Shown piece by piece: positions 11,188 through 22,802 of a DNA stretch of 64,000 nt. The first letter of the stretch is position 1, and each line of letters begins with the position of its first letter. This stretch comes from Whalleya microplaca. Lineage: Eukaryota; Ascomycota; Sordariomycetes; Xylariales; Xylariaceae. Under the pieces are notes generated by a model, which saw nothing but the letters and a program-made list of their open reading frames with translations, was not told the origin of the DNA and made no database searches. The position numbers and the translations under genes were made by a program. The DNA is taken from the NCBI GenBank assembly GCA_022497155.1, contig MU385710.1, positions 62,001-126,000 of the forward strand, in the 5' to 3' direction.

Positions 11188-11718
11188 TCACTCCCTCCAA
11201 CCCACTCCTACCCTCGGGACTCCGTACTCGGCATCAGGCATCCCCAACATCCTCGCCGCGCCGCCATCCACACCCTCATTTACACCAACCCCTTCTTCCC
11301 CGTCCCCATCTCCAATACCAGCCTCAACCGCCCTCGCAGCCCCAACCCGCAGAACATCCTCCCCCGAGAAATCCCAACTCCCACCGCCTCCATTACACTC
11401 CGCACCGCCAGCACAAACCCCCAGGCCCTCCTCTCCCAGACCCTCCACGTCCCCCTCCACATCCCCATTTCCGCCACCGTACGTGTTCCGACACTCCCAC
11501 CCGCACCAGTGGCCCGAGGGGACGCGGACAACGTTCCCCGGGCCCGGCGCGCACGCGTCCGGCATGTCGAAGGGCAGGCGCGCGCGCGCGGCCGCGTCGG
11601 CCCAGGCGTCGGACTCGTGGATCCGGGATAGCTCGCGCTGGATCCGGTCGCAGGAGGGGCCGGCGAGGAGGCGCGGGGGGTGCGGGCAGAGGGGGGTTAG
11701 GAGGATGTAGATGCACAT
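11188..11718 (-). CDS. Small hypothetical protein, GC-rich
   Basis: A 176-residue frame with an ATG at 11718. The first 80 residues look like real protein with strong GC bias at third positions: a CPHPPRLLAGPSCDRIQREL segment, then a helix, then SGHWCGWECRNTYG, with conserved-looking Cys and Trp. The second half is Gly/Val/Glu low-complexity and may be outside the true gene, which could end earlier or splice. I do not recognise the family. The opposite strand carries an equally long Pro/Ser-rich frame that looks like a shadow. Confidence 0.4.
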   Translation of the reverse strand: MCIYILLTPLCPHPPRLLAGPSCDRIQRELSRIHESDAWADAAARARLPFDMPDACAPGPGNVVRVPSGHWCGWECRNTYGGGNGDVEGDVEGLGEEGLGVCAGGAECNGGGGSWDFSGEDVLRVGAARAVEAGIGDGDGEEGVGVNEGVDGGAARMLGMPDAEYGVPRVGVGWRE

Positions 11719-14169
11719 TTTGGGGTTGGGGGGATGGGTTTAGGAAGAAAGGAGTTTAGATGTCAGGAGACGCGTGTGGGGGGAAACGGCGGTTGGGGCG
11801 GTAGGTTGGGTTGGGCGAGGGTTCTAACTCGTGTTCTTTGAGCATACGTATATAGGTGGAAGATGTCCTCGACGGAGCTTCACTCGCTCATGTCTCCCTA
11901 GGCTCGATAGCAAAGAGAGCGGAGTGAGGTATAGATAGAGAATCACTAGCAAAGCTCGCTGTTTATATGAGCACAACTGAGAGTGGGAACCGTCCAATTG
12001 ATCCCGTAATCAGTCTTCGCGTCTTAGCTGCCGTGGTGATATGAAGACAAAGACTAGGTTGATCTTTGAATGTTCATATAGGTATCAACTATCACCCCAG
12101 GCCACGAGCTCCCGGCTTTCAGACGACGCAATCCCCATTATATACAGTAGAGAGATGAGATAGAAGGACACACACGCTCTCACCCACCAGAGTCAATCAG
12201 GTATCGTCAATTAGTCAGGCAGCCAGTCAGCCGGGCCGGGTCAGCTCTGGAGATCAGATGAGATACCCATCCGCACGAAATTGGGTACTAGAGAAGCATA
12301 GATCAGATGGGGAAAAGCCCTGCTATACGCCTCTTTCTCGCTTTCTCAGACATCAGGGTGCCTGATTGTGGGTTCTACGGGATGACGGCGACGGGTGACG
12401 CCGAGATACACATCGTGAATCATCCATTCGTTACCCGCGAGATGAGTATGTCTGTGAAGAACAGGAAGCCAAACTTCGTTTTTTTGTGTTTCAGATTCAC
12501 CTGTAGCTGTACATATGAATATATTCATAGATTCATGGAGCACAAGTAGGTCTGGCTGGCGGAAACGGATGGACTCAGGGGAAAGGGGGGCGAGGCAATC
12601 AGTTCGCCATAGCTCCATTGCGGGCAGTCTATCAAACACCCTCATGAGTCGCTTCATGCCCGACGGACGGGTATATGGGCACATAGTAGGGAATGTACCC
12701 AAGTTATGGTGATATTGTATCTATCCCTGTCCTACATCCCAAGATCAAAAACTAATTGACCTCTTCGACTATGTAGCGTCTAACCTACCCATGTAGATTA
12801 AGCCTGTTGATTAGGTGGCGAGTAAGGAGAAGCTTCCTAATGCGTCCAATGTTAACTCATACCCGTAACTCCCATCAATGACATTCATCGTTATTACTTT
12901 CACATAAGTGTCCTTTTAAATCAGATTCCAGCTGAGTACTGATGAGTGAATGGGAGAGAGAGAAGTGATAGCGTAGCTCATTTTGCTATACCACATAAGT
13001 GTGTTTTCCCTCTCCTTCTACCTCTTGCTCTTCGATGTCCAATGCGCTTTATTGTCAGCTTATCTCATAGAGCAAGCCGGCTGGTCGGATCCCAAGGTCG
13101 TACATACATGCTTATATAAACTGTCTTCCGACAATCATCTCCCTGTCAGCACATAGATAAGGAGGTGTTACGCATCATGATCTGATATAACCAAACATGA
13201 CCCAGCATACCATCATGCAACTCGCCATAACACGACATATCTGTGATACAGAGATCGCCTGCGTAAATTGTTTGGTCGCCCTACCGCACGTGCAGCTGTC
13301 CGTAGCCGCCTTTCCAGCCGCGGGATGGCGAAACAGCCGACTGGTCTCGCTTGCATGTACAAGCTTATAATCCGCGGGTGTCTCTTCTAGAAGCCTTCCG
13401 GGCGAGTTTATTTGTACTCTTCTGTTACCTTGATCTGCGTTCTACCCAATTATTCTCCAAGATTGGCATTAATCAAGTACATATGTAGGTGCGTACTTCG
13501 TTGCTGGTAGAGGACCGTCCTCAGATGACGACCTGGGCCCATTGGAAAGGGGAGGGGTGAAGTCAACTATATTCACACATGTAAGCCGAACCTATTCCTT
13601 TTAACCAAAAAGTCATCGTCAACTTTACCAGTAAAAGTGCAGCTGATACTGTCAAAATTAAACTCATTATGAGATAATACCGACGCCGGCACATATTCTG
13701 ACTTCACGAGATGAAAATACAGTAGACTTAGTTAAGAGTATTACAAATTATTATCTCCCATGCCATGTATAATTCTGTTTATCCAGGCAAGTAATAGGTA
13801 GAACAGCAAGATACTCTATACATCGTCGCAGGTTCGTAATGAAGTCCGTCCTCGATACATCTACTCGGTAACCGGTAGATTAACTAACACTCCTCTTCTC
13901 ACGAAGGGTATCTTTATTCGCTACCATCTACGTAGCATGCAAGCTATTTAAAATGACACGAGATAGCCAATATTACCGTAGAAAAAATGCCTACCAAATG
14001 TGAACATCAGAGCCCAGGCAACCCGCGACGACGCAAATGTAACCATAAAAGGCGTACCTAGTAACAAACATGCAAATCTAACCTACAAGAACCAGCAGAG
14101 GAAACCACGCACATGCATATAATGAATCTGATCTAAACGCTTCGATTCGCGCACCCACCCCGATTACCC
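11719..14169. other. Gene-poor intergenic region
   Basis: About 2.45 kb with no convincing gene on either strand. A 118-codon minus-strand frame near 12346-12702 begins with TTG and shows no coding character. Only short AT-rich stretches and simple purine or pyrimidine runs were seen. Confidence 0.55.
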
Positions 14170-16134
14170 TCAATTATCCAGTATCCTTCTCGCCTCCGCG
14201 GCCTCGTGAGCCGCCCAGTGATCTCCCGCCACATCCGCCCCGTCGGCGATATCGACGGCCACTTCCTGGCCGATCATGCCGAGGCCGAGGCCGATGCTGC
14301 GCTTGGAGAGCGCTATCTTCTCGTTGAGCTCCTTGGTGACGGCGTCGACGTCGACGGCGAGGTAGTCGCGCAGGAAGGCGCCGACGTCGGTGTTCTCGAC
14401 GTTGCCGCGGATGGCGTCGGCGCCGGGGCCGCCGGTGCTGTAGATGTTGACGTCGACGGCCGAGTGGCCGTGCGTGGCCCAGCCGATCTGCGCGCGGATG
14501 CTGATCATGTTCGCGAAGGCGGGCTGGGCGAGCTCGGGGGAGGAGGCCAGCGCCGTGAGCTCTTCCTCCGTGGCGTCGTGGATGCCGAGCCCGGGCTTGA
14601 CGAGTTCCTGGTTGATGTATTTCTTGAGCTTGGCGATGGAGCTGTGACCGCCCGACGACTTGGCGACGTGTTCTTGGAGGCGGCGCGCGAGGTATTCCGA
14701 TGATGAGGAGGCGTTAGCCAAGACTCCAGGGTACCATAGATATTGAGGATAGTTGGCATTCGTCTCTGAGAGCGTTGTCAGTCGCGATAAAAGTCTGTTG
14801 AAAGGGGAGCAGGTGTTAAAACTTACGTCGTGCCACGGATAATCCACCAGTTTCGTGGTCACTGGTAGCAACGAGAACACCCGGTGTCTTGCTATCTTCT
14901 AGGAAGTCTACAACGGACTTGAAGGCTTTGTCGTACTCGAGAACCTCTCGCACCTGTGCAGCCGGGTCGTTGCCGTGTCCGGCGTGATCGATCCTGCTGC
15001 CCTCAATCATCAAGAAGAAGCCCTTGTCACTGTTCTCGGTTGCCTTTTCGAGCGCTCTCAGTGCCGTCTTAGCCATCTCGCTCAGGCTCGGGTAGACCTC
15101 GTTCATGTTCCGTCTGTCCAATTCGAAGGGTATATCTGTATCGGCGAAAAGACCTAGCATGGGGAGCGGTACCTCTTTCTTGCCCTCCCAGTATTCATCA
15201 AAACCTGCTCGGTCGCTGATGTAATTCCAACCGAAGTCTTTCTTAGCTATTTCCACAACATCAATACTGTCCTCGCGACATCCGCCAGCAGTGCCGTTTG
15301 GCAAAAAGTGGCACCGTCCACCTCCAAACATCAAGTCCACCACGCGATTGAGCGGCCCTTGCCCAACTTCTTGGAGCGCAATGTCATCGTTCTGCTGTCG
15401 TACGTCCACGTGACTAGCGAAACAAGCAGGCGTCGCATCGGTGATATCTGTCGTGACAACAAGCCCAGTTATGTATCCAGCCTTCTTAGCCGCTTCGAGG
15501 ACAGTCCCGCAAGGGGTAGAGTCTGGCAGCATGGAAATAGCGCCGTTGTAGCTCTTCTTTCCGCAGCTAAAAGCGGTAGCACCGGCCGCGCTGTCAGTCA
15601 CCAGAGATGAGCTGCTCCGCGTCCGACTGCTACCCCAGAAGTGCTTGTCTAGCGTGAGTGTGTCACCGAATTCCAGCCCCTCGGTGTATTGCCTGAAGCT
15701 TCGCGTCAGGGACAGAGAAGCAGGTCCCATGCCATCCGAGACCATGAACACTAGGTTTCGTTTGCCGGAAGGCTTCTCGTAGTCGGTTTGCTGCTTATGG
15801 GAGGCCCACACGGCGAGGACGATGACGGCGGCGGTGGCAAGAAGAGCCCATATGAAGACCAAAGCTTCTCGCAGTCGGGAAGGGAACGACCGGCCAGAAC
15901 GAGTGGCTCTGGATTGGCCGCGGAGTGCGTCTTCGTCATCCTCGCTGAGCTGGTCGGAATTGGCGGTGGAATGGCGACGGTCGTCGGCGAGGAGAGGTGT
16001 TGTTGGATTAGCCTGGGTAGGGAGAGGGAAGGCATCGTCAGCTTCTCTCTCACGCCGTGTGCACCAACCTACATTTATAAAGTCTACAGGTGACAATGGA
16101 CTAGAACAAACTCACCATCTTGATTTAGAGTCAT
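14170..16134 (-). CDS. PHO8: Vacuolar alkaline phosphatase
   Basis: Repressible alkaline phosphatase, a type II membrane protein of the vacuole that releases phosphate from monoesters. A tiny first exon (16116-16134, ATG at 16134) splices to 14827-16068 and then to 14170-14765, giving 618 residues. The frame starting near 16096 has no ATG, which is why I use the small exon. A cytoplasmic N-terminus is followed by one membrane segment (LVFIWALLATAAVIVLAVWA). Then come the metal site NLVFMVSDGMG, the nucleophile motif VTDSAAGATAFSCG, TTDITDATPACFASH, SRIDHAGHGND and SDHETGG, all expected in the family. The C-terminal exon carries WATHGHSAVDVNIYSTG, which supplies the last zinc ligand. Activation by removal of the C-terminus, as in yeast, is plausible but cannot be read from the sequence. 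Confidence 0.95.
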
Positions 16135-17897
16135 TTGATGAACGGCAAATACTCAAATACCCAAGTTGAAGATGGCTTTTGGTAGGTGTCGAGGTTGGTG
16201 TATGATGAATGATGAATGATGAATTGGGCGGGTCCAGGCTCTCAACGTCCCTGACGAAACACAAAGCTGCAGCATCTCTGGTGATGCAAGGCCCCGAAAA
16301 GTCCCTGTCCACATGACGTATGCACCCCTGTATTGTATTCAACTAAGCGAGTGTACTTATATACTAGATGCATGTATGTATTTCTCTTCACTTAAGTATA
16401 TACTACACATACAGTGAGCACAAGAAAGTTTAGCTAAAATATCAACAAGACAAGATTTCAATGTTCATTATCCTCTAGAGGAGTATAATATCTTTTACTG
16501 CTACTATAATGGCACCCGGTCTTATATACTAACTGTACGGTTATGTAGGTACCAGTGCTTCCATAGCTTTTGATTCGGCCTTCTACTTGGGTCTTATGTA
16601 GTATCCGCAACCAACATCCCGGAGACTTTCAATAGTCGCCCAATCAGATGTACAGCATGGGGTTGGAGAGAAAACCTTTTGTCCCCGCATATATGTACTT
16701 ATCAAGTATAGTACTTTAAGGTGTAGACAATTGCATGAGATGGAGATCTCCATGAGATGCACTCACCCAAAATCCTAACTTAGGTAAATTCCTCATAACG
16801 GCAGCTATCAAGGCTGAGATTATTATAGGAAAGCGAGGTGATATATATCAAGATACTATTAGTATTCCCATATATATGACCAAAATACTTAAAACGGCGA
16901 GCGTAGTAGATATAACTTCTGTGCTACACAAGTATTGGTTAACGTTGAGTGACGGCACTCCTTCTCCTCGTTTCGTGACACACTATGCAGATATTTCGAT
17001 CTCTTCTTCGGATTTATTAATTACACTGGCTGACTGGTATGAAGAGATATGCACAATACCAATCGATTGGATGCTAGAAGCGCTACTTCAGCTGATCTAC
17101 AGGCACCAGCCACATTCTAGCCACATACAAACGCTTCAAGTTAAAGAAAAGGTGACAAAGGACATCTAGATACAGGTGATCGTCCATGCACGGGAAGAAA
17201 TAAGCCGAATATTTTTCAGCCGTCAAGTTTCGAAACAATGTCAAATCGCCCAGTATACTGTAAACATCGAAGTCTGCCTTTCGCAGTTGAAACAGGGGGG
17301 CCAAAGGAGACTTAAACGACGGAACCACCACATCCAATCAATCCTCTGCATTTCCCAATTAGGAGAAACAGGTTAAAGGACACCGCTGATAGGCTGCCAT
17401 TTCTTCTAGTTGAGACGGTGGGCGACTTCATTGTGCCTGATTCTTTCGGAAACCGACGATTTCTTGGTGATGACTGGTGCCACCTCGACGGAGCAAGCGA
17501 TGGTCTCTCGGCCATTGTTACTGGGGCCTAATCACAAGGTGTCCAACATAAAGGAGGTTGTAAGGCGTTATTGCCCAGGATCTTCTTTGTTCTCTTCGAC
17601 ACAATGCTGTGATTGTCATCTCCTTTGTTGGGGTCGCGTTTCCCGAGAACAATCTCTTTGATTCTGTTTCTTTTACAACTGACAGTTGGAAGATTATAAG
17701 AGACCCCAGTCTCTTCCCTCCGGCATTCTCTTCTTCCTCCCCATCATCACACTAACACACCCTCATTCATAAGAGCTAGTCTCAGCATCTTCTTCACAAG
17801 AGCAAGTCTCAGAACATACTGATAACAGTCCGGTACTGGTATATCTTACAAACTTCACACACCCATATATACAACCTGTTAATATCACCAAACCAAC
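16135..17897. other. Intergenic region with possible gene relics
   Basis: About 1.76 kb. A 97-codon plus-strand frame at 16876-17169 starts with ATG. An 85-codon minus-strand frame at 17083-17337 and a 71-codon plus-strand frame at 17316-17531 look protein-like but lack ATG starts and overlap one another. None matches a family I know. The last 250 bp are pyrimidine-rich and form the LPMO promoter. Confidence 0.4.
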
Positions 17898-19148
17898 ATG
17901 TACACTAAATCTTCCTTCGTCGCCGCGATGGCTGCCTTGGCCACCACGGCCAGCAGCCACATGATCATGGCGACTCCCAAGATCTTCAGCCCAGACAAAA
18001 CCGACAACAGTCCTTTGACTGGTCAGAACTACCCCTGTAAAGTCAGCGGTGACCCAGCTTCCTTCTATAAACGGGACGGCATTGAGACCACCATGGCGGT
18101 CGGTGAGAAGCAGACTCTTTCCTTCAAGGGGACGGCAGTCCACGGCGGTGGTTCGTGCCAATTGGCCGTCACCAAGGACAAGCAGCCCAGTGCCTCGACC
18201 TCCTGGCAGGTCATCCTCTCCATCGAGGGTGGGTGTCCGAGCAAAACCGGCGACGGATCCGACACGTACGACTTCACCATCCCGGACAGCATTGAGGCCG
18301 GCCAGTACGTCTTCGCCTGGACCTGGATCTCGAAGCTCGCCGGGCAGCCCGAGTACTACATGAACTGCGCGCCGATCACCGTCACGGGCGGCGGCGGCAA
18401 GGTCAAGCGCGAGGCCAACGAGACCATGGAGCTGCTGACGGCGCGCGACGGCGCCCTCCCCGAGCTCTTCGTCGCCAACCTCGCCACCATCAACGACTGC
18501 AAGACCGAGCCCAGCACCGACCCCGAGTACCCCGACCCCGGCCCCAACGTCCAGAAGCCCGGCACGAAAAACAACTTCGCTAAGGTGACCGGCTCCAACT
18601 GTGTGCCCAAGGGCGCCACTCAAGGCTCGTCATCTGGCGGTGATGCTGGTTCGTCTGCCACCCCCGCCGACTCTAGCTCCTCCGCCGCACCGGCAGCCGG
18701 AAGTGCATCCGCAGCTCCCGGATCAGGCAGCGGAAACAACGGCATGTACAACCCGGGTGCTGATGCCGGTTCAGGATCCGGATCTGGCTCCAGCGGTGCC
18801 GCATCCTCTGCTGCTGCGGCCCCAAGCGGCTTCCAGACCAGCGTCGTCGCCACCAGCGCCCAGCCAGCTGAGACCTCCGCCGCCGCTACCCAAGCTAGCT
18901 CTGCGGCCCCTGCGGCCTCTTCGGGAGCTGCTGCTGGTGGTAGCACCGCTGGTGGATTGACTGGCGCTTGCCAGTCCGAGGGCACTTTCAACTGCATCGG
19001 CGGCTCGTCCTACCAGCAGTGCGCTTCTGGAACGTGGAGCACGGTCATGCAAATGCCAGCCACCACCAAGTGCAAGGAGGGCCAGAGCATGACGCTGTGG
19101 GGCCGTGACACGCCGGCCGCCCGTAAGATTGGCCGTCGTAGCCACTAA
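17898..19148 (+). CDS. Secreted LPMO, AA11-like, with C-terminal binding module
   Basis: Single exon of 416 residues. A 20-residue signal peptide ends at ASS, leaving His21 as the mature N-terminus (HMIMATPKIFSP). A second His at 82 lies in AVHGGGSCQLAV. This pair would form the copper histidine brace of a lytic polysaccharide monooxygenase. The spacing and the PCK motif near residue 47 resemble AA11 (chitin-active) enzymes. The catalytic part runs to about residue 170, followed by a disordered linker and a Ser/Ala/Gly-rich stretch (about 235-350). A C-terminal Cys module follows (TFNCIGGSSYQQCASGTWS, about 360-400), like the small chitin-binding modules (X278 or CBM19-like) attached to some AA11 proteins. 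The predicted role is oxidative cleavage of chitin or a related cell-wall polymer outside the cell. Family assignment is by pattern only. Confidence 0.8.
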   Translation: MYTKSSFVAAMAALATTASSHMIMATPKIFSPDKTDNSPLTGQNYPCKVSGDPASFYKRDGIETTMAVGEKQTLSFKGTAVHGGGSCQLAVTKDKQPSASTSWQVILSIEGGCPSKTGDGSDTYDFTIPDSIEAGQYVFAWTWISKLAGQPEYYMNCAPITVTGGGGKVKREANETMELLTARDGALPELFVANLATINDCKTEPSTDPEYPDPGPNVQKPGTKNNFAKVTGSNCVPKGATQGSSSGGDAGSSATPADSSSSAAPAAGSASAAPGSGSGNNGMYNPGADAGSGSGSGSSGAASSAAAAPSGFQTSVVATSAQPAETSAAATQASSAAPAASSGAAAGGSTAGGLTGACQSEGTFNCIGGSSYQQCASGTWSTVMQMPATTKCKEGQSMTLWGRDTPAARKIGRRSH

Positions 19149-19911
19149 GCTTGGGACGACCAAGTCAGGGGGCGAAGTTGAGGCGGTTTGTAAATAGGTA
19201 AACTGTACAAATACCATGTATATAATAATAGACCGGTTGACCCGGAAAAAAAATTGTATAAACTTCTTCCTAGTCTTGTTTTAGTTTTTGTAGTGTACCT
19301 CATGCGTGTTCCCGGCGTAGTGAAGCTTAAATCCCAACTAACTTCCAGGTTTCATCCTTTACCAAGAAAACCAAAGTTCGATGGCCCACATCGTCTCAAG
19401 ATTAAGTTTAAGATCACCTTTGCACATCAGATGGTCTCAGATGTAACCTTGTATGATATTGACTACATAGGCGCCAAAACCCTTGGACCCTTCAGCCAAC
19501 GTAGTGAGCTTTGGAAAACTATGGAAAAATGTTCAAGTCTCTTTTCCTACCTACATTATCAATTCGTCACAAATGTACTAAACATGCCCCTGTTGGATAA
19601 CTTGGTGAATAGCTAATCGACTACAGAATGTGCGCCTCTAACCTGAGAATATTGGCAAGAAGAAGCAATGCCTTGCTACATTAGGTGCCTGTTAACCCTT
19701 GAATTTAGATAGAGGTCTTCAAAATGAACATACGAAAAGGCTGAACTTTAATAAGTAGAAGGTTCACCTAAGGTAGCTGCGTTGATACCGGCCCAAGGGA
19801 CTGTGCAAGATTCCAAGTATTAAAGGAGGTAGTTCAACTTTACGAATTCCATGCGACCACCTAACCCTCACTTAACCACCTTGTCATTTACCAACTTATC
19901 CTCTACCAATT
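19149..19911. other. Intergenic; LPMO 3' region
   Basis: About 760 bases. A 120-codon frame at 19254-19616 has an ATG and a hydrophobic start but lies directly in the LPMO 3' flank and lacks coding bias. I do not call it a gene. Confidence 0.45.
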
Positions 19912-20600
19912 ATGGCTCCCGGAGACTTCTACTGCGAAGTCAGCATCCCCGAGACTGGAAACTGCTGCCAAATTCTTGACTGGGACTTTTGCACCAGGTA
20001 GGTGTTCCCCTTCCAACACCAACCATATAAAAAGCGACTGGTGTGGACTCACGATCTCATAGACATGTATTCGTTGGTTCATTCCCATGGAGTCGAACAA
20101 CCCCGGATCTCCCTGATGGATTGGAACTTCCATGTTCAAGCACCGGCCCGTGTGGCATCACTGCCAATAGGGTCTCCGTTACAACCGCCCCCTTTGTGGC
20201 GGGAGTGCTGATCCTTTCACTGCTCGGCCTCTCGATCCTGCTTCTCCTTGGCAATTGTTGCTACAACTTCATCCTTGACAGGCGCGATAGGGTGCGTGCG
20301 CGGCGACGCTCTCAATCTCAAAATGAACATGGTATCGAAGCTCCTGGTGAGCAACGGGCGGTGGACCAGACACATACGGTTCTTCACACGGAGGCGTCAT
20401 TGTCGAGAGCGGAACAAAATGTGATAATGAGCAGATACGTTGCACAGGAACATTTAAGGGTTGGATCTATTGCACATGAACCAGAGCTCATACCGTATCC
20501 GGAACGATGTGCGACGGGTGGACTCTTCGAAAATGGAGACCTTAGGAATGTATGGGCCACCCACCCATCAGAGCTACCACCATATACCGCCCGCGCATAG
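19912..20600 (+). CDS. Single-pass membrane protein, unknown function
   Basis: Two exons, 19912-19997 and 20063-20600, with a 65-bp intron (GTAGGT...CATAG) that keeps frame, give 207 residues. A short Cys-rich outer part (FYCEVSIPETGNCCQILDWD, then ELPCSSTGPCGITANRVSV) is followed by one strong membrane helix (APFVAGVLILSLLGLSILLL). A basic stop-transfer stretch (DRRDRVRARRR) and a hydrophilic tail of about 110 residues come next. There is no classical signal peptide, so a type III orientation is likely. The architecture (Cys-rich ectodomain, one helix, cytoplasmic tail) resembles many small fungal sensor-like proteins, but I recognise no family and assign no function. Confidence 0.65.
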
Positions 20601-22111
20601 GATAATGGTACATGTATATCTTACACTAGAGTAGATCTCATTTGCAAATAAATAATACCCACACAATATATACAGTAAAGCCTCCAGGACTGAAAGCTTT
20701 AGGGTCCGAATACCATGTGACACCCACGTAGCTGGCCCCACGAAACCGAATGCGACTATTGGGTATAATAGTCATTTTCAAAGCCAAACTCTTCATGTTA
20801 CTCCCGGAGAAAACTTTTTTCTCTTTCTTTTTCATATCATCCAGATATTTCTTCTGCGACTAGACATTGTAAGGAGCCTCCCGACTAAGCTAGTTAAGTG
20901 GGAAGTTATTTTCGTACAGGCTTTGCAACTACAGTTGCCAAGGTCTAAAAATGAACCTGGAGACGTTAGGATATCTATTGTCTTTCTGATATCAAAACGC
21001 TATACACTGAGATTCATATCACTTCCGATAACTCGGGTACTTTCTTCCATAAACTTGCATGCTCCAGCTTGTTCATGTGAACTGCATTGAATATCGGCTC
21101 CGAAGTACCGGTAGAGGTGGACCCTTTCAATCGGAGGATTCGGTTGAGGATCGTAAATTGGGTCCACCTGTTCCTAAGCTCGGGAAGCTCCGCAAAAGAT
21201 GCCTCCGCATAACACATGCGTCGTTGAAGATGCTATTTTTGCAAGGCCGTCCAGCTCATTATCAGTTCATCCGAAGTGGAGCCTGCGAGTTTGTTGGCAA
21301 CGGGAGAATCCCGAGTTCAGTCGACTGGGGTAATGAACTATTGATCGGCCTAAATGTTTATTACCAACCTTAAAGGTTCCAGGGTTTCAAACAGGCAGAT
21401 AGATTATTGATAACTTAGAAATTGTCATGCCGTCATTCAGGAAGCTCATTCCCTGATCGTGAGATCCATCCTCTGATAGAATACGTCAAGTTCTTTCAGC
21501 TGCAAGGCTCCTGTTCAATCATGTCAAGTTAGATCTATGTCAAGTAAAATGCAATTGCCTTGACACCTGGACTTCCATAATCAATAGAGACGTCCATCAA
21601 TTGAAGTAGATATAATAATTGATTATGATCAAGGTACATTCTGTTTATGCTGCCTATTTTTAACGGATACTGCCAAGTGCCCTTGCCCTGGTTCTGTTCA
21701 GCCCTAATCTATATATAACTAGGCAAACACAAATACAATGCGTAGAAGTTGTTTCTGTACTTACCGCATGAACTCTGGAACTTCCCTACACAGATGATTT
21801 GGTAGGGAAAAATGGTCGCATGATATAGGAATTGAGGTTACTTGCTATCGTGAAAAGGTATTCTTGGGGTATCTGGGTTGCTTATTGCTATTGGATCCAT
21901 CCGTGGAGTAGGAAGAAAATAATGCTGTGATTTACTATGGGGAGTCGACGGAAGAGTCTTGCCATCACATTGCGTTTCTTCATATATAAAGGCACGAATG
22001 CTCCATCGAGATTATTCAATTCAGCCAAACCACATTGACAACTCCGATTTCGACATTGGACTTACACTCTGTACAGACGTATTCAACCTTCCGCAACTAT
22101 CTACCGTCGTT
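20601..22111. other. Gene-poor AT-rich region
   Basis: About 1.5 kb with no supported gene. Frames of 60-105 codons exist near 21014-21373 on both strands but overlap each other and show no motif. The last 200 bp include an ATATAAAG-like TATA element near 21980 before the small secreted-protein gene. Confidence 0.45.
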
Positions 22112-22802
22112 ATGCCTTCTCTATATAAGTGGTTGCTTGTCTGCCTCCTCCCGCTACTTGCGGCTTCTACCCCTATCGACTCCAACACGTTGGATCGTGG
22201 CGATGGCGTTTATGTGCACAACAAAGATGGCCAAATCATAGACTTTGTTCCAATAGCAGAGCTTCACTCCAAGAACACGAACACCAATGCATCAATTGTC
22301 CCGGAGGAGACCTCTTCACTCGAAGAACGCAAGCTCGCATTCGAGATGAAGTGTTTCAAGGCCACGTTCGATACGAATGACAAGAGGGTCGGGCTACAAG
22401 ACCTAGGCGATATTATGGACCGCTACAAAACCCTAGAGGGTGGAGGCTCGCTGGTGTACACATATGTGAGTTTACCTCTTCTACATGAACCGCTTCTTTG
22501 AAGCTTCAGTCTTGAAGATGTGGCATTGAACGAATGTTACTTTACTAACCAGGTCTTATCAGTATACTGCAGTCCTATATGCTTGCAATTATTCGACATC
22601 AAGGATCAATCTTTCGCGCGGTACATCGAACAAAGTCCATTCAAACCTTGACAGCAAATGCGGCAGCAACACAGCGGCAAGGGGAGACTATAAATGTGCG
22701 TCACAATCCCGTGCAACTCAAACGTTGAGACTAACATACTAATGATGATTAGCTGGCTTGAGCTACGGCCGCACTAAGAAGGGGAAGCCGTACTGCAACT
22801 AA
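22112..22802 (+). CDS. Small secreted protein, effector-like
   Basis: Three exons, 22112-22465, 22563-22695 and 22753-22802, assemble without frame conflict into 178 residues. A signal peptide (MPSLYKWLLVCLLPLLAAS) leads a mature chain with four cysteines outside the leader. These sit in MKCFKATF, LYACNYSTS, SKCGSNTA and the last residues KPYCN. Two possible N-glycosylation sites are NAS and NYS. The C-terminal 60 residues are rich in Ser, Arg, Lys and Gly. I recognise no domain. Size, leader, even cysteine number and isolation in an AT-rich stretch fit the usual picture of fungal effectors or small secreted antimicrobial proteins, but this is inference. The last exon is only 50 bp, so open-reading-frame scans miss the true C-terminus. 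Confidence 0.75.

Noticed and set aside
10937..11710. 257-codon plus-strand frame with a Cys run and Pro/Ser-rich body
   Set aside because: The Cys run is the CTG repeat read in another frame and the rest mirrors the GC-rich minus-strand gene. No ordered protein features.
12346..12702. 118-codon minus-strand frame
   Set aside because: Begins with TTG, has no motif and no coding bias.
17763..18623. 286-codon minus-strand frame opposite the LPMO gene
   Set aside because: Gly/Val/Leu-rich antisense shadow; the sense strand has the leader and histidine brace.
19254..19616. 120-codon frame after the LPMO gene
   Set aside because: Lies in the 3' flank with no coding bias; the hydrophobic start is probably due to T-rich sequence.
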